Source of the DNA: CAVPTL01 sp963727235
GTDB lineage: Bacteria > Actinomycetota > Thermoleophilia > Gaiellales > JAICJC01
Assembly: GCA_963727235.1 (NCBI GenBank)
Contig: CAVSFZ010000015.1
Location: 124,001 to 188,000, forward strand
Direction: 5' to 3'
Length of the DNA stretch: 64,000 nt
Positions 50,944-59,850 of this stretch are shown here, in pieces. Position numbers and translations under genes: made by a program. Under the pieces are notes generated by a model, which searched no databases, was not told the origin of the DNA, and saw nothing but the letters and a program-made list of their open reading frames with translations. Position 1 is the stretch's first letter, and each line of letters opens with the position of its first letter.

Positions 50944-51396
50944 GTGTCTGGATCTGGTGAAGAGGGCGAGGGCCGGATGTTTCGGCTGCTCGACGCCGGC
51001 GATGCCTTCTGGCGGCCGTCGAACCAGATGCGCGTGCAAAACACCGACCTCGCCAAGCAGCTGGGCCTCTCAACCCTCGGAGCGCGGTTGTGGCGCCTGA
51101 CTCCCGGGCAGGCATCGACCAAGCATCGGCACATCCAGGAGACTGAGATGTACGTGCTGCTGGAGGGCACCGGCCGCATGCGGGTGGGGGACGAGCTGCT
51201 CACCCTCGAGCCGCTCTCGGCCGTGGCGGTCGATCCGCCCGCGGTGCGACAGGTGTTCAACGACACCGACCGGGACGCGCTGTGGCTGGTGGTGGGCGCG
51301 CCGCCGGAGCTGGCCAACACGCTCGAGATGACTCCCGAGCGGATGGCGATCATCTACCCCGAGGGGCCCCAGGCGCTGCCGCCCGAGCTTTCGTAG
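50944..51396 (+). CDS. Cupin-domain protein
   Basis: A 150-residue single-cupin protein. The first cupin motif is TKHRHIQETEMYVLLEGTGR (two His, one Glu ligand-like) and the second is EPLSAVAVDPPAVRQVFND with fewer typical ligands. It starts at GTG 50944; the ATG at 50977 is an alternative that keeps the whole cupin. Substrate unknown. Possibly cotranscribed with the CNB protein (20 bases). Confidence 0.8.
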   Translation: MSGSGEEGEGRMFRLLDAGDAFWRPSNQMRVQNTDLAKQLGLSTLGARLWRLTPGQASTKHRHIQETEMYVLLEGTGRMRVGDELLTLEPLSAVAVDPPAVRQVFNDTDRDALWLVVGAPPELANTLEMTPERMAIIYPEGPQALPPELS

Positions 51397-51405
51397 GCGC
51401 CGTCC

Positions 51406-52029
51406 GTGGCGTACGATGGGAGGGTGGAGACGCCTGTCTACAGAGAGTTGGCCGGTCCACGGTGGGTACCGCCCCGCCGGTTGGTTGCCGGTCTCTGGAT
51501 CGCCGCCGTGATCGCGGTAGCCTACTACGGATTCCACACGACCGTGCCCTACGATCCGCTGGCCTCGGCACCTCAAGGAGTCAGCGCCGCGTTGGCGGGC
51601 ATCGAGCCCGGCAAGACCTACACAGCGATCGTCCCGCTCCAGACCCCCAGCGGCGAGCGAGCGACCTTGATCAGCGCGACCCCGGCGAGCAACACCGGGG
51701 CGCGATTCGTGAGCGTGACCGGGTTGACCTCCAATCCGGGCGGATACATCGTCCGTCCCGGCGGCCCCAGGGTCGCCGCGTCCCAGTCGTCAACGGTCGA
51801 TGCCCTGCGCCCTATCGCCGGACTCCGGTTCAGCCCGCCGAGCGCGGACGGCGTCTGGACACACGCCTGGATCGCTGTGACCTTCCGGATGGAGCGCGGC
51901 GGCTGCGTCGACCTGCCCAAGCTGCGGCTGCGATACGCGGTGGGGTCGACCGAGTTCACGCGGGTGACGGCGCTCTCGCTGCGATTGTCGTCGGCTCGCG
52001 GTCCTCGGGCCGCGGGCTCCTGCACCTAA
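51406..52029 (+). CDS. Single-span membrane protein of unknown function
   Basis: A 207-residue protein: a short cytosolic part (PVYRELAGPRWVPPRR), one membrane segment (LVAGLWIAAVIAVAYYGFH) and an extracytoplasmic part of about 150 residues with two cysteines in the last third (RGGCVDLP and GSCT), possibly a disulfide. No family recognised. The start may be GTG 51406 or GTG 51424; GGGAGG lies between them and would suit neither perfectly. Confidence 0.65.
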   Translation: MAYDGRVETPVYRELAGPRWVPPRRLVAGLWIAAVIAVAYYGFHTTVPYDPLASAPQGVSAALAGIEPGKTYTAIVPLQTPSGERATLISATPASNTGARFVSVTGLTSNPGGYIVRPGGPRVAASQSSTVDALRPIAGLRFSPPSADGVWTHAWIAVTFRMERGGCVDLPKLRLRYAVGSTEFTRVTALSLRLSSARGPRAAGSCT

Positions 52030-52056
52030 CCCGCGCCGGCATGGGTCAAACCTCCG

Positions 52057-53985
52057 TCACTCGCGTGCGCCGGCCGCGACGATTGGGTGCTCGCGGGTCG
52101 TGACGATCGAGACCGCCGCCGTGACGAGAACGCCGAGCATGAGCGCGCCGCCCAGGGTGGCGAAATAGAGCCCCCACGGAACAGCGACAACAGCCGTTCC
52201 CACGCTGTGATCGGCAGCAACCGCGACCCCCGTAAGAGCACAAACGACGACGACGGTGCCGAGCACCAGTCCCGTGGCGGTGACGAGTGCTCCTTCCAGG
52301 GCTGTGGTGCCGATGACTTGGGCGCGAGTGAGTCCGGATAACCGGGCGATCGCGTGTTCCCGGCGCCGCCCGCTTCCCGCGATCACGATTGCGTTCACGA
52401 CGGCGATAACGCTGTAGAGGGCTGAGAGCGCCAGGAGGACTGTGAGGGCGGCGTCGTTCGTACGTTGTTGGGCAGCGGCGTTCGCGGCGATCCATGCGTT
52501 GACGCTCTGCACGCTGCCGTAGCGCTGCGCCCGGGCGGCAACCGACGAAACGCGAACTCCGGGTTGCGTCTTGACGATGACATTCGCGGGCGCATGGGCG
52601 AGGTACTCGGCGGAAATCAGTGATCGAGGAACAAGGATCTGCTGGTCGGTCGACAGCCGGTTGGGCATGACGGCGGCGACAACGGCGTGGATCACTCTCG
52701 GGCCGACCCGCACGGTGGCAGGATCGCCGATCGCCGGGTTGATGCCATCGATCTTGTCCTGCATGACGGCGATGTGGTCGCCGGTGAGGTTCGCCAGGCT
52801 TCCGGCAACGGGGCGACCGCGGTGCAGGCGCGCGTACCCCGACGGGTCGATAGCGACGATGCCGCTCAGGTACGGGTCGTTCCCCTCCTCGCCCGGCCCA
52901 TGGACCGTAACCGCGATCGGGGGGGTGATCTCCGGTGAGGTCGCCGCCACGCCGGGCATGTGCGCGAGCGCGTCGACGCGCTCGCCCGTCGTGGCGACCA
53001 CGAGGTCGCCTGCGATGTCCCGCGCCTGTTGAATGGTGACGGCGCGAGTGCCGGCGGCGAGCGCCCCGGTGATGCTGATCACGAGCGCAAGCAGGACGAT
53101 CACCGGGGCGGCCGTCGATGCTGAGCGCTGCACGCCGTCACGGATATTCGCACCGGCCAATGTACCGAGGACACCCGGCCGCATCGGTAGTCCGAGAATC
53201 GAACTTGCGCCGGGCACGAGGGCAGGGGCGAGGGCGGTCAGCCCGATGGCAGCCGTGACCGACACCCCGAACGCCAGTGCAAGGGCGACAACCAGACCCA
53301 CCACCGAGGCGGCCACGATCTGGGCAGCCGTCACCGCCAGCATGGTGAGCCCACCAATCCACCGGCCCATTGTCATCACCCGAGCCGCGGACGGTTTCCC
53401 ACCGACAGCTTCCAGGGGCGGAACCTGCGCGGCGCGTCCCGACGCTGCCACGACGCCCAGAATCGCCACCCCGACACCTATCGCGGCGGCCACCACCACC
53501 GGCCACCACGGCTGGTTGAGGACGAATCCATCAGGCACAAAATGGGCCCGGCGCAGCAGCATCATCTGCAGCTGGACGGCGAGAGGAGTCAGGAGCGCCC
53601 CTAATCCCGCTCCCGCGCACCCGAGCAGGGTGGCCTCGCCGAGTACCATCAGCCGCACCTGGCCACGCCCGGCGCCGAGAAGTCGAAACAAGGCGAGATC
53701 TCGGCGGCGCTCCGAGACGGTGAACGCGAACGTGGTCGCGACGATGAAGACCGTCAATAACCCGGTGAGCATCGCACTGATGATCATGATGGTGGCGACT
53801 GCATCGAAGCCGCTGCGGACTTGAGACGCCTTCATCGGTGAGACGCCGGTCATCTGCGGGGGTGATGCAGAGCTCGCGACAATGATCGCCGAGGCGATGA
53901 GGGCGACGCCGATGGCGACCGTGAGAATGGCGCCGAGGAACAGCGGCCACCGCTCCCGGAAGCCTGTTGCCGACACTCCGAGCAT
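52057..53985 (-). CDS. FtsX/MacB-type ABC transporter permease
   Basis: A 642-residue permease with two FtsX-like parts. Several membrane segments (GAILTVAIGVALIASAIIVA, TIMIISAMLTGLLTVFIVAT) and the coupling segment RRRDLALFRLLGAGRGQVRL in the first part are repeated as GRRREHAIARLSGLTRAQVI in the second. A 200-residue extracytoplasmic domain lies between the parts. The ATG overlaps the ATPase stop (TGATG). Such exporters often confer resistance to or export of peptides; a LuxR-type regulator is encoded divergently. Confidence 0.87.
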   Translation of the reverse strand: MLGVSATGFRERWPLFLGAILTVAIGVALIASAIIVASSASPPQMTGVSPMKASQVRSGFDAVATIMIISAMLTGLLTVFIVATTFAFTVSERRRDLALFRLLGAGRGQVRLMVLGEATLLGCAGAGLGALLTPLAVQLQMMLLRRAHFVPDGFVLNQPWWPVVVAAAIGVGVAILGVVAASGRAAQVPPLEAVGGKPSAARVMTMGRWIGGLTMLAVTAAQIVAASVVGLVVALALAFGVSVTAAIGLTALAPALVPGASSILGLPMRPGVLGTLAGANIRDGVQRSASTAAPVIVLLALVISITGALAAGTRAVTIQQARDIAGDLVVATTGERVDALAHMPGVAATSPEITPPIAVTVHGPGEEGNDPYLSGIVAIDPSGYARLHRGRPVAGSLANLTGDHIAVMQDKIDGINPAIGDPATVRVGPRVIHAVVAAVMPNRLSTDQQILVPRSLISAEYLAHAPANVIVKTQPGVRVSSVAARAQRYGSVQSVNAWIAANAAAQQRTNDAALTVLLALSALYSVIAVVNAIVIAGSGRRREHAIARLSGLTRAQVIGTTALEGALVTATGLVLGTVVVVCALTGVAVAADHSVGTAVVAVPWGLYFATLGGALMLGVLVTAAVSIVTTREHPIVAAGARE

Positions 53986-54740
53986 CAGTCCTCGAGCCGC
54001 GCCATCTCGGCCGCAAGCTGCGCATTCGACCCTCCAGGCAACCGGCTCACCAGAGCTCCGTCGCGCAGGAACACTGCGCTGTCGGCGCGGGCCGCTGCAG
54101 CTGGGTCATGGGTCACCATGACCACCGTCTGCCCGCGATCAACCATGCTGCGTAGGAGGTCGAGCACGCGGTGCGATGCCGCCGAGTCCAACGCGCCGGT
54201 CGGCTCGTCGGCGAACAGCACCGCCGGCCGAGTCACGATCGCCCTTGCCAACGCAACACGCTGCTGTTGACCGCCTGAGAGCTGAGCCGGCTTGTGGCGC
54301 GCACGATCGGCGAGGCCGACCCGCTCCAGCGCTTCCTCGATCCTCTCTCGTGACGGTCGGGCACCGGCCAGACGCAAGGGGAGAGAGATGTTCTGCGAGG
54401 CGGTGAGCGAGCTCACCAGGTTGAAATTCTGGAAGGCGAAGCCGATACGGGTGCGTCGCAGCTTCGTCAACGCGGCGTCCGAAGCCTGCGTGAGCTCGCA
54501 ACCGTCGAGCACGATCCGGCCGGCATCCGCGCGTTCCAACCCGGCGAGGCAGTGCAGCAGCGTCGACTTGCCGGATCCGGAGGGTCCCATCACCGCCAGC
54601 CACGAGCCGGGCTCCACTCCCAAATTCACGTCTTGCAGCGCGTGCACCTCGGTGCGGCCGGCCCGATAGTTCTTCCAGAGGCCCGCAGCGCTCACCGAAG
54701 GTGTTGCGCGCTCCGCCAACGCGTTCGTCAAGTCCGCCAT
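53985..54740 (-). CDS. ABC transporter ATPase (LolD/MacB-type)
   Basis: A 251-residue ATPase with Walker A MGPSGSGKSTLLHCLAG, Q-loop FAFQNFNLVSSLTA, signature LSGGQQQRVALARAIV, Walker B AVLFADEPTGALD and switch His in VMVTHDPAAAA. It belongs to the LolD/MacB group that pairs with FtsX-type permeases. I choose ATG 54740; a TTG at 54758 would add six residues. It is divergent from the LuxR-type gene with an inverted repeat in the gap. Confidence 0.9.
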   Translation of the reverse strand: MADLTNALAERATPSVSAAGLWKNYRAGRTEVHALQDVNLGVEPGSWLAVMGPSGSGKSTLLHCLAGLERADAGRIVLDGCELTQASDAALTKLRRTRIGFAFQNFNLVSSLTASQNISLPLRLAGARPSRERIEEALERVGLADRARHKPAQLSGGQQQRVALARAIVTRPAVLFADEPTGALDSAASHRVLDLLRSMVDRGQTVVMVTHDPAAAARADSAVFLRDGALVSRLPGGSNAQLAAEMARLED

Positions 54741-54811
54741 CGTGGGCCCATCCAACACGCCCGAGCCCGGTGCCGCTATGGGCGTGCGCGAGAAACGTGC
54801 GCTCAGCCCGG

Positions 54812-54829
54812 GGTAGCGTCCGCGCTACC
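54812..54829. promoter_or_regulatory. Inverted repeat in the ABC exporter / luxR intergenic region
   Basis: GGTAGCG, 4 bases, CGCTACC: a perfect 7-bp dyad 8 bases upstream of the GTG of the LuxR-type gene. In this 97-base divergent gap it is the best candidate operator for the LuxR protein acting as a dimer. Confidence 0.5.
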
Positions 54830-54837
54830 ATGGTGCC

Positions 54838-55473
54838 GTGATTTCCCGCCCCTCAGCTCGGCTTGTCCCCGAGGCACCCGGTGGCCCCGGCGGCGTGGTC
54901 GCGCTGGTCGCCGTGGCGGCAGGGGTGGCGGCATTCGATGTGGTCGCCGTCGCCGCGATCCTGACCGTGCCGGCGATCTTCCTGCTCGCACCCGTGCTGG
55001 TGATGCACGATCGGATCGACCTCGGATTCTGGATGGTCGACCAACAGTCGGAAGCGTGGCCACTCGCGATCCTGGGCGCGGTTCTCTTCCTCGCCGGGCT
55101 TGCGGTCCTAAGAGTGCTCGTGCAAGCCCAGCTGCGCCTCGCGCATCGTCTGCTTGGCCGCTGGAAGACTGATGCCCCTGCCGATCTGCCTCGCGCCAAC
55201 AGCGCGGGAGTCTCCCCGATGGCGACGTTGACGCAACGAGAACATGAGGTGCTCGAACTCATGTCGGCCGGTCTGAGGAACGCCGCCATCGCCGAACGAC
55301 TGCTCGTCAGTGAGGCTACGGTTCGCAAGCACATCGGGCGGATCTTCACGAAGCTCGACGTTTCCGGACCCGCCAGAGACCGGCGAGTAGCCGCCGTCAT
55401 CACGTATCTGCAGCACGCGGGAGCCGCGCCGGAAACTCCCACGCACCGTCCGGACGACCCTGACCGCCGCTGA
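54838..55473 (+). CDS. Membrane-anchored LuxR-type transcriptional regulator
   Basis: A 211-residue protein with an N-terminal membrane part (VVALVAVAAGVAAFDVVAVA, AILTVPAIFLLAPVLVM and AWPLAILGAVLFLAGLAVLR) and a C-terminal LuxR helix-turn-helix: LTQREHEVLELMSAGLRNAA followed by LLVSEATVRKHIGRIFTKL. The membrane part resembles the C-terminal portion of the sensor region of actinobacterial two-component kinases, here joined directly to the DNA-binding domain without a kinase or receiver. It probably senses envelope stress and controls the divergent exporter. GTG start. Confidence 0.8.
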   Translation: MISRPSARLVPEAPGGPGGVVALVAVAAGVAAFDVVAVAAILTVPAIFLLAPVLVMHDRIDLGFWMVDQQSEAWPLAILGAVLFLAGLAVLRVLVQAQLRLAHRLLGRWKTDAPADLPRANSAGVSPMATLTQREHEVLELMSAGLRNAAIAERLLVSEATVRKHIGRIFTKLDVSGPARDRRVAAVITYLQHAGAAPETPTHRPDDPDRR

Positions 55474-55552
55474 CCCGGTGTGACGACGTCTCGGGATCGC
55501 GATGCCGATGGAGGATGCAATCGAAGCGACTCGGCTAGAGTTGCAGCGACCC

Positions 55553-55625
<73 letters not shown>

Positions 55626-55931
55626 TCTCGGAAGCGGCGTGGTTGAGCGGAAAACGTGTCTTCGTCGCGGATGTGGGATTTGCCGTGGGGGCACATTGGG
55701 GGCACGGGTGTTACTTTGCTCCGGGGGTGTCGCCGTGGCGTCCCACCCGGTGGTGGACTCAGACCGCTGCTTCAACCAGGTCGAAGCGTCCAGCCGCACG
55801 CTCAGCGATCTCTAGAGTGCACGATTCAGCGAGGAGTCTTGTAGACGCGAGGGATCGGGCAGAGGCAGGGGTCGCACGTTCGAATTGTGCCGGGCGCATG
55901 GCTCAACCAAGCCGTTTTTGGAGGCCCGGAA
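55626..55931. other. 306-base stretch after tRNA-Thr without a supported gene
   Basis: No frame here has a convincing start and family. It contains two nearby GGGGGCAC units (in GTGGGGGCACATTGGGGGCA), and on the minus strand a short open end LEIAERAAGRFDLVEAAV closed at 55759 that may be a gene remnant. It may hold an old integration site at the tRNA 3' end, but no second copy of the tRNA end was found in the window. Confidence 0.4.
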
Positions 55932-56117
55932 ATGCGAAATACGGACGGATTAGTGCTTCGTGCTTTGCCTGTGGTGGAGGTCGGGAAGCCCATGAGCCAG
56001 GCCGAGCGTGACCGAGAAGCGAATGCATACTGGGACTCGCTGACCGAGGCCCAGGAAGTGTGGGCGCTGCGGAAGATGGGGTTCTTCAAGATGGGGCAGC
56101 AGCCCCTTCCAACTTGA
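55932..56117 (+). CDS. Small hypothetical protein of the accessory region
   Basis: A 61-residue protein (MRNTDGLVLRALPVVEVGKP, later REANAYWDSLTEAQEVWALR). The ATG has GGAGG eight bases upstream, which supports translation and decides the start over a longer frame from 55887. The sequence is amphipathic and aromatic-rich; no family is recognised. Codon use is more A/T-tolerant than in the core genes. Confidence 0.5.
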   Translation: MRNTDGLVLRALPVVEVGKPMSQAERDREANAYWDSLTEAQEVWALRKMGFFKMGQQPLPT

Positions 56118-56245
56118 GCAGGCCGCTGAGCGCGTGAGCGAGCGAGCACCTGCTGCGAACCATGCGAGACACGGGCACTGAACGCGGTCGAGGCCGAGAA
56201 GAGGGGATGCTTGATGGAATGGATTGAGACTGAGCTGAACCGACC

Positions 56246-57022
56246 GTGGGCGCATGCGTGATGGCAGGGTCGATGCTGCCGCCGGACGAGGACTATCTGG
56301 TTACCTGTACCGAGCCGAAGCCCGATGACCAGTCCCGCGCGCTCGAACTCGACCGACGGTTTGGCGAATGGAGCGAAGGCGCGGCGCCGCGTTTTCTGAG
56401 TCAGGCGAAGGGTGAGGCGTCCGCTCAGGCGATCAGCGATGTGGAAGAGGCGTTCCAGCGCCAATTTGCGAACTCTGGTGCCGGAGCCATCCACGGAAGC
56501 CTTCACTTCCGCTACCTGCGCGCAAGTCTTGGCGGCCTATCCCAACCCGAAGCGCGTGATCGTTTTGAGATGGCCGAGAAGCTTCTGAGCGAGTACACCG
56601 CTTTGGCGCAGTGGGATCTCTACGGTCGCGCGAAGTCGCCGGACGTGATCGTATTTCACGGCGGATCAACGCCGGTCACAGACCGTCGGAGGAACATCGC
56701 GGCCGGCTTTACGCTCTACGCTGGGTATTCGTGGATGCCAGTACTTCGCCCAGGCGGCTCGTACGGCAGCTCGTTCTACGTGTGTCGCCTCCCGATCAGA
56801 CTCGTGACCTTCACTTATTGGCTTCCGTTCGGGCAATCCGGAAAGGACAACTCCCACGATTGTGAGATTGCGTGCCGGGATCAGCTGGTGTTGGATCCCA
56901 GCAGTAGCGGCGCTTTCGCGCTGGACGACTCGGGTCACGACCTGGCCCGCAAGTTCTCCGAGCATCGTGCTCCCCGACCCGGTGGTGACTGGTCGCTGCT
57001 CTCAAAGCTCATCACCGCATGA
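56246..57022 (+). CDS. Hypothetical protein with possible ADP-ribosyltransferase-like motifs
   Basis: A 258-residue protein without signal peptide. After a helical N-terminal half the C-terminal half shows a pattern reminiscent of mono-ADP-ribosyltransferases: VIVFHGGSTPV (first strand, with His-Gly where Arg-Gly is usual), NIAAGFTLYAGYSWMPVL and FYVCRLPIRLVTFTYWLP, and late HDCEIACRDQLVLDP (acidic strand similar to the ExE strand, but with only one Glu). This is weak pattern similarity, not a family match. It may be an effector or toxin, or unrelated. Start GTG 56246 or ATG 56261. Lies in the accessory island. Confidence 0.5.
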   Translation: MGACVMAGSMLPPDEDYLVTCTEPKPDDQSRALELDRRFGEWSEGAAPRFLSQAKGEASAQAISDVEEAFQRQFANSGAGAIHGSLHFRYLRASLGGLSQPEARDRFEMAEKLLSEYTALAQWDLYGRAKSPDVIVFHGGSTPVTDRRRNIAAGFTLYAGYSWMPVLRPGGSYGSSFYVCRLPIRLVTFTYWLPFGQSGKDNSHDCEIACRDQLVLDPSSSGAFALDDSGHDLARKFSEHRAPRPGGDWSLLSKLITA

Positions 57023-57258
57023 CGAATCGATCCATGTTGTCTGCGCGACCCGACGAGCGATGCCTTGAATCTGGAGAGATCTACACGGTCGGATTCGGCG
57101 CGACAACCCCTGGAAGAGTTGATTTCGACAGTCCAGCAGCAGAGCATTGAGTACCTGGTTTGCGTGGGGGCTTCGGCCAGCCAGCCGGCCAACTCCCATC
57201 ATCCGGGCGTCCCGAGAACTACTCCAAGCCGGGTCGAGTGTGCACCAGCAGAAGCGGA

Positions 57259-58878
57259 TCAGGCTTGGGTTTGGTACTCGCTCAGCGGCGCGGCGCCATC
57301 CGCCCAAGCATCCTCAAAGGCGTCCATCGGAATCTCTGACGCCCGGATGGAATCGACGGCTCCCGCTAGGACGGAGTTCAGTGGTGGAACCTCGAACGTC
57401 TGGGCGTCATCCGAGATAACCCGAGCGTGCAACGACCGCGCTTGTTCAGCTGGAAGCACCCGCCATTCGGCGACCACGCCCTTGCTTTCCAATTCAGCCA
57501 CGAACCGCTCGAAAGCCTTCTTGGTTTTAGAGGAAAGGTTCGCCGGCCCCGAGAGAAGCCTGACTTGGTCGACTTGATCGACCGACAGTTCTTCAGTGAG
57601 TATCTCCAGGGCCTTGCGATCCATGTGCTGTTCATACCAGAGCACGTTCCCACGGAGTTGCCGGACTATGCGCCTGATCGCGAGGTCGTTCGAGAACGGC
57701 GTGTCTGGATGAAGGTAGCTGTCGGCGATGCCTGTAGGCACCAGCGATGGCACTCCGACCGACGCTGGCCCCGTGGCGGCCCCAGCACCGATCGTCTCGA
57801 AACCTTTGCGAATGACCTGGGCGATCAGCTTGCGGCGGGCTTCCAAGAAGTCGTCGTAGCCCATGTCAGCCCATCCATCAGGGAGAGCGTGATGGAAGCA
57901 GTCAGTCGGGGAGAACCGATCGGCGTACCGCGGCCAGTAGGTCGAGGGCGCGGCGGCTGAGATCTCGATGTTCTCTGGCCACTCCACATACGACAGATTT
58001 GCGATTTGGTTGACGCTTCGGGTACCAGAAATACCCTGGTTTTCGAGGTATTTCCTCGGAAAGAGATGGTGCCTGTCTATAGGCGCTTTCTTCGGTTGCA
58101 GGACAGGGTCAAAGAGGTCGCGCAGAAAGAGAGCGGCCTTCTGCTCGTCACCCGGCTCCGCATCGACAAACGGAGGGACGCGGGCGTTGACCAGGCACAG
58201 CGCTGCGGCGTAGCCGAACAGGCCAGGGCCGGTAGCTGCGGATGTTGCGAGCGCCTGTGGGAGCGTGATCGTCCAGTAGTCCTCCGTGAGCGTGGTTGAG
58301 ATCGCGTGTCGAAGCCGATCGAGGTACCCAGCCCCGTCGTCAGCCTCGGTGAACGACTGAACGTCCTGGGTAATCTGCGTCTCAAATGACCCGGTATACC
58401 GCCCGGTGAGCGACGACATGAAGAAGTAGCGCGCGATTGTCGTTCGGAGAGCGCTGTGCGAGAGTCCGTACTCACGCCCGATGAGATAGAGGGCGTACAC
58501 TAGGACGACATTGTTCTGCGAGGAGATCTCGTTTGAGCGCCGGAATCCTGCGGACATAAGGGTCTTCAGAAACTCATGCCAGCTGGTGAGGTCGAGAACG
58601 ACGTCGATCGCAGCGGTGAGCTTATCGAGTTGCGCCTCGCGATCGGCGCTTGAGAGGTTGGTCTGGCCGTCAAGGTCGCCACCTCGAAGAAGCGCAAGCA
58701 CTGATCGAAGCCGACCGCGCTGGAAGCCGACCAAAACCGCGACGCGCAGGAGTTGATCCGCTGCCGGTTTGATCAAGTGGTTGTATGGGCTCGGCACCCC
58801 GGTCACGGGGACAACACTTGCGTCACGTGCGAACCCTTCAAGGCGCCGGCGATCCTCCTCTCGGAAGACCGACAACAA
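57259..58878 (-). pseudogene. GmrSD-type restriction protein (DUF262/DUF1524), 5' part missing
   Basis: 539 codons corresponding to the middle and C-terminal part of a DUF262 + DUF1524 nuclease. It begins where the DUF262 domain normally continues (LLSVFREEDRRRLEGFARDA, then SPYNHLIKPAADQLLRVAV) and contains LDLTSWHEFLKTLMSAGFRR, ARYFFMSSLTGRYTGSFETQ, the HNH-like nuclease site IDRHHLFPRKYLENQG and NQIANLSYVEWPENIEIS. A further C-terminal domain of about 170 residues follows. The N-terminal DUF262 part with the nucleotide-sensing motifs is absent; about 75 residues of it lie on the opposite strand immediately next door. Probably inactive. Confidence 0.8.
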
Positions 58879-59573
58879 TTGAGGAGTTCGTGGTTCGCTT
58901 GCGATCGGCGAAGCCAGAGGAGCTGGAAAACGAGCGGGAACCTCAGCTTCGGCGGGCGATGAACAGGTTACGCGGCTTGGAGGACTTCCCGTTTTTGGCG
59001 GTACAGATCGGCCACGAGGTCGATGAGGAACAGGTGGCTGAGATCTTTCTCCGCGTAAACAGCGGTGGCACCTCTCTGACTCAAGCGGACTTCATCCTCA
59101 CCATGGTCGAGGACAAAGGCGGGGTCGCGAGGCTTCGAGACATCCGCTATCGCTTCGGCCCGGACGTTGCGGAGATAGTCCGCGCTTGCAGCGATACGAT
59201 GGTCGAGACTGGGACGGACAAGTCGCCTTGGTGGGAGCGAAAACGCGCGTACTTAGACCATCTGAGATCTCTCGAAGACCCGCTCAAGCAATCCGTCCTT
59301 CGAGTGACGATGGCCGACAAGCTCTTCAACCTTCGTGCCATCCGCAGAGACGTTGAGCAATCCAACGATCGCGAAGCGTTTTGGGCGCTCTTTACGACCG
59401 GAGCCGAGGGACAGCTGTGGTACTACGGCTGCCTGGCCACGATTTTCGCGGCCCACGATCTCGAATCTCCCATAGTTCGAGAAATCGGCCGTTTGCTGCA
59501 AGAAATCCGTGACATAGCACCAGAGGCTGCCAGTCGAGTGGCCGTTTTGGGGTCATCGGTTCCAGTCAAATGA
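58785..59573 (+). pseudogene. Chimera: DUF262 fragment fused in frame to the C-terminal half of an HD hydrolase
   Basis: The supported part begins near 58875. Residues up to about 59100 are the DUF262 tail that should precede the minus-strand gene: RAMNRLRGLEDFPFLAVQIG and VAEIFLRVNSGGTSLTQADF, ending FILT. From about 59107 the frame continues as the second half of a RelA/SpoT-like HD hydrolase: EDKGGVARLRDIRYRFGPDV, ACSDTMVETG, RVTMADKLFNLRAIRRDV, GQLWYYGCLATIF. The junction FILTMVEDKGG replaces the LLHDxVEDKGG motif, so the HD catalytic pair is lost. The start ATG of the open frame (58785) lies in DNA that is antisense to the minus-strand gene; the product is probably not functional. Confidence 0.75.
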
Positions 59574-59730
59574 TGCTGGCTGTCGGCAACCGCAGACTCG
59601 CTTTGACGATCTCCACGATCCACCTGGGCAATCTGCACGTTTCGGTACCCGCCTCCGAATCCCGGAATGTCGACGGGCCGATCTGCAAGACTGATCCGAA
59701 GCGCATGTACGTGAGCCGAGGCAGGAACCA

Positions 59731-59850
59731 ATGAGCGCAACGCGCATCCAAAACCATGCCGCCTTCATCTGGTCAGTCGCTGACCTGCTGCGTGGACGTC
59801 CCCCACACGCAGAAGCCGGGGGGTCTTCTCGGCCTGTACCCTCCTGGTAG
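59731..59850 (+). pseudogene. N-terminal stub of a type I restriction methylase (HsdM)
   Basis: 39 codons from ATG 59731. The first 22 residues contain NHAAFIWSVADLLRG, the highly conserved N-terminal helix of HsdM/type I N6-adenine methylases. Similarity stops at the codon after RG; the remaining residues (RPPHAEAGGSSRPVPSW) belong to DNA that in another frame encodes the signal peptide of the next gene. This is a remnant of a type I restriction-modification operon cut by a rearrangement near 59797. Confidence 0.7.

Noticed and set aside
53033..53824. 263-codon plus-strand frame opposite the FtsX permease
   Set aside because: Pro/Thr/Ala-rich antisense frame without homology.
55826..56506. 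Minus-strand frame of 226 codons after tRNA-Thr
   Set aside because: Ends in a phrase (RTCDPCLCPI) often produced by wrongly translated tRNA-flanking DNA; overlaps better candidates on the plus strand.
57065..57577. Plus-strand frame opposite the end of the restriction gene
   Set aside because: Antisense to the well-supported C-terminal part; no motif.
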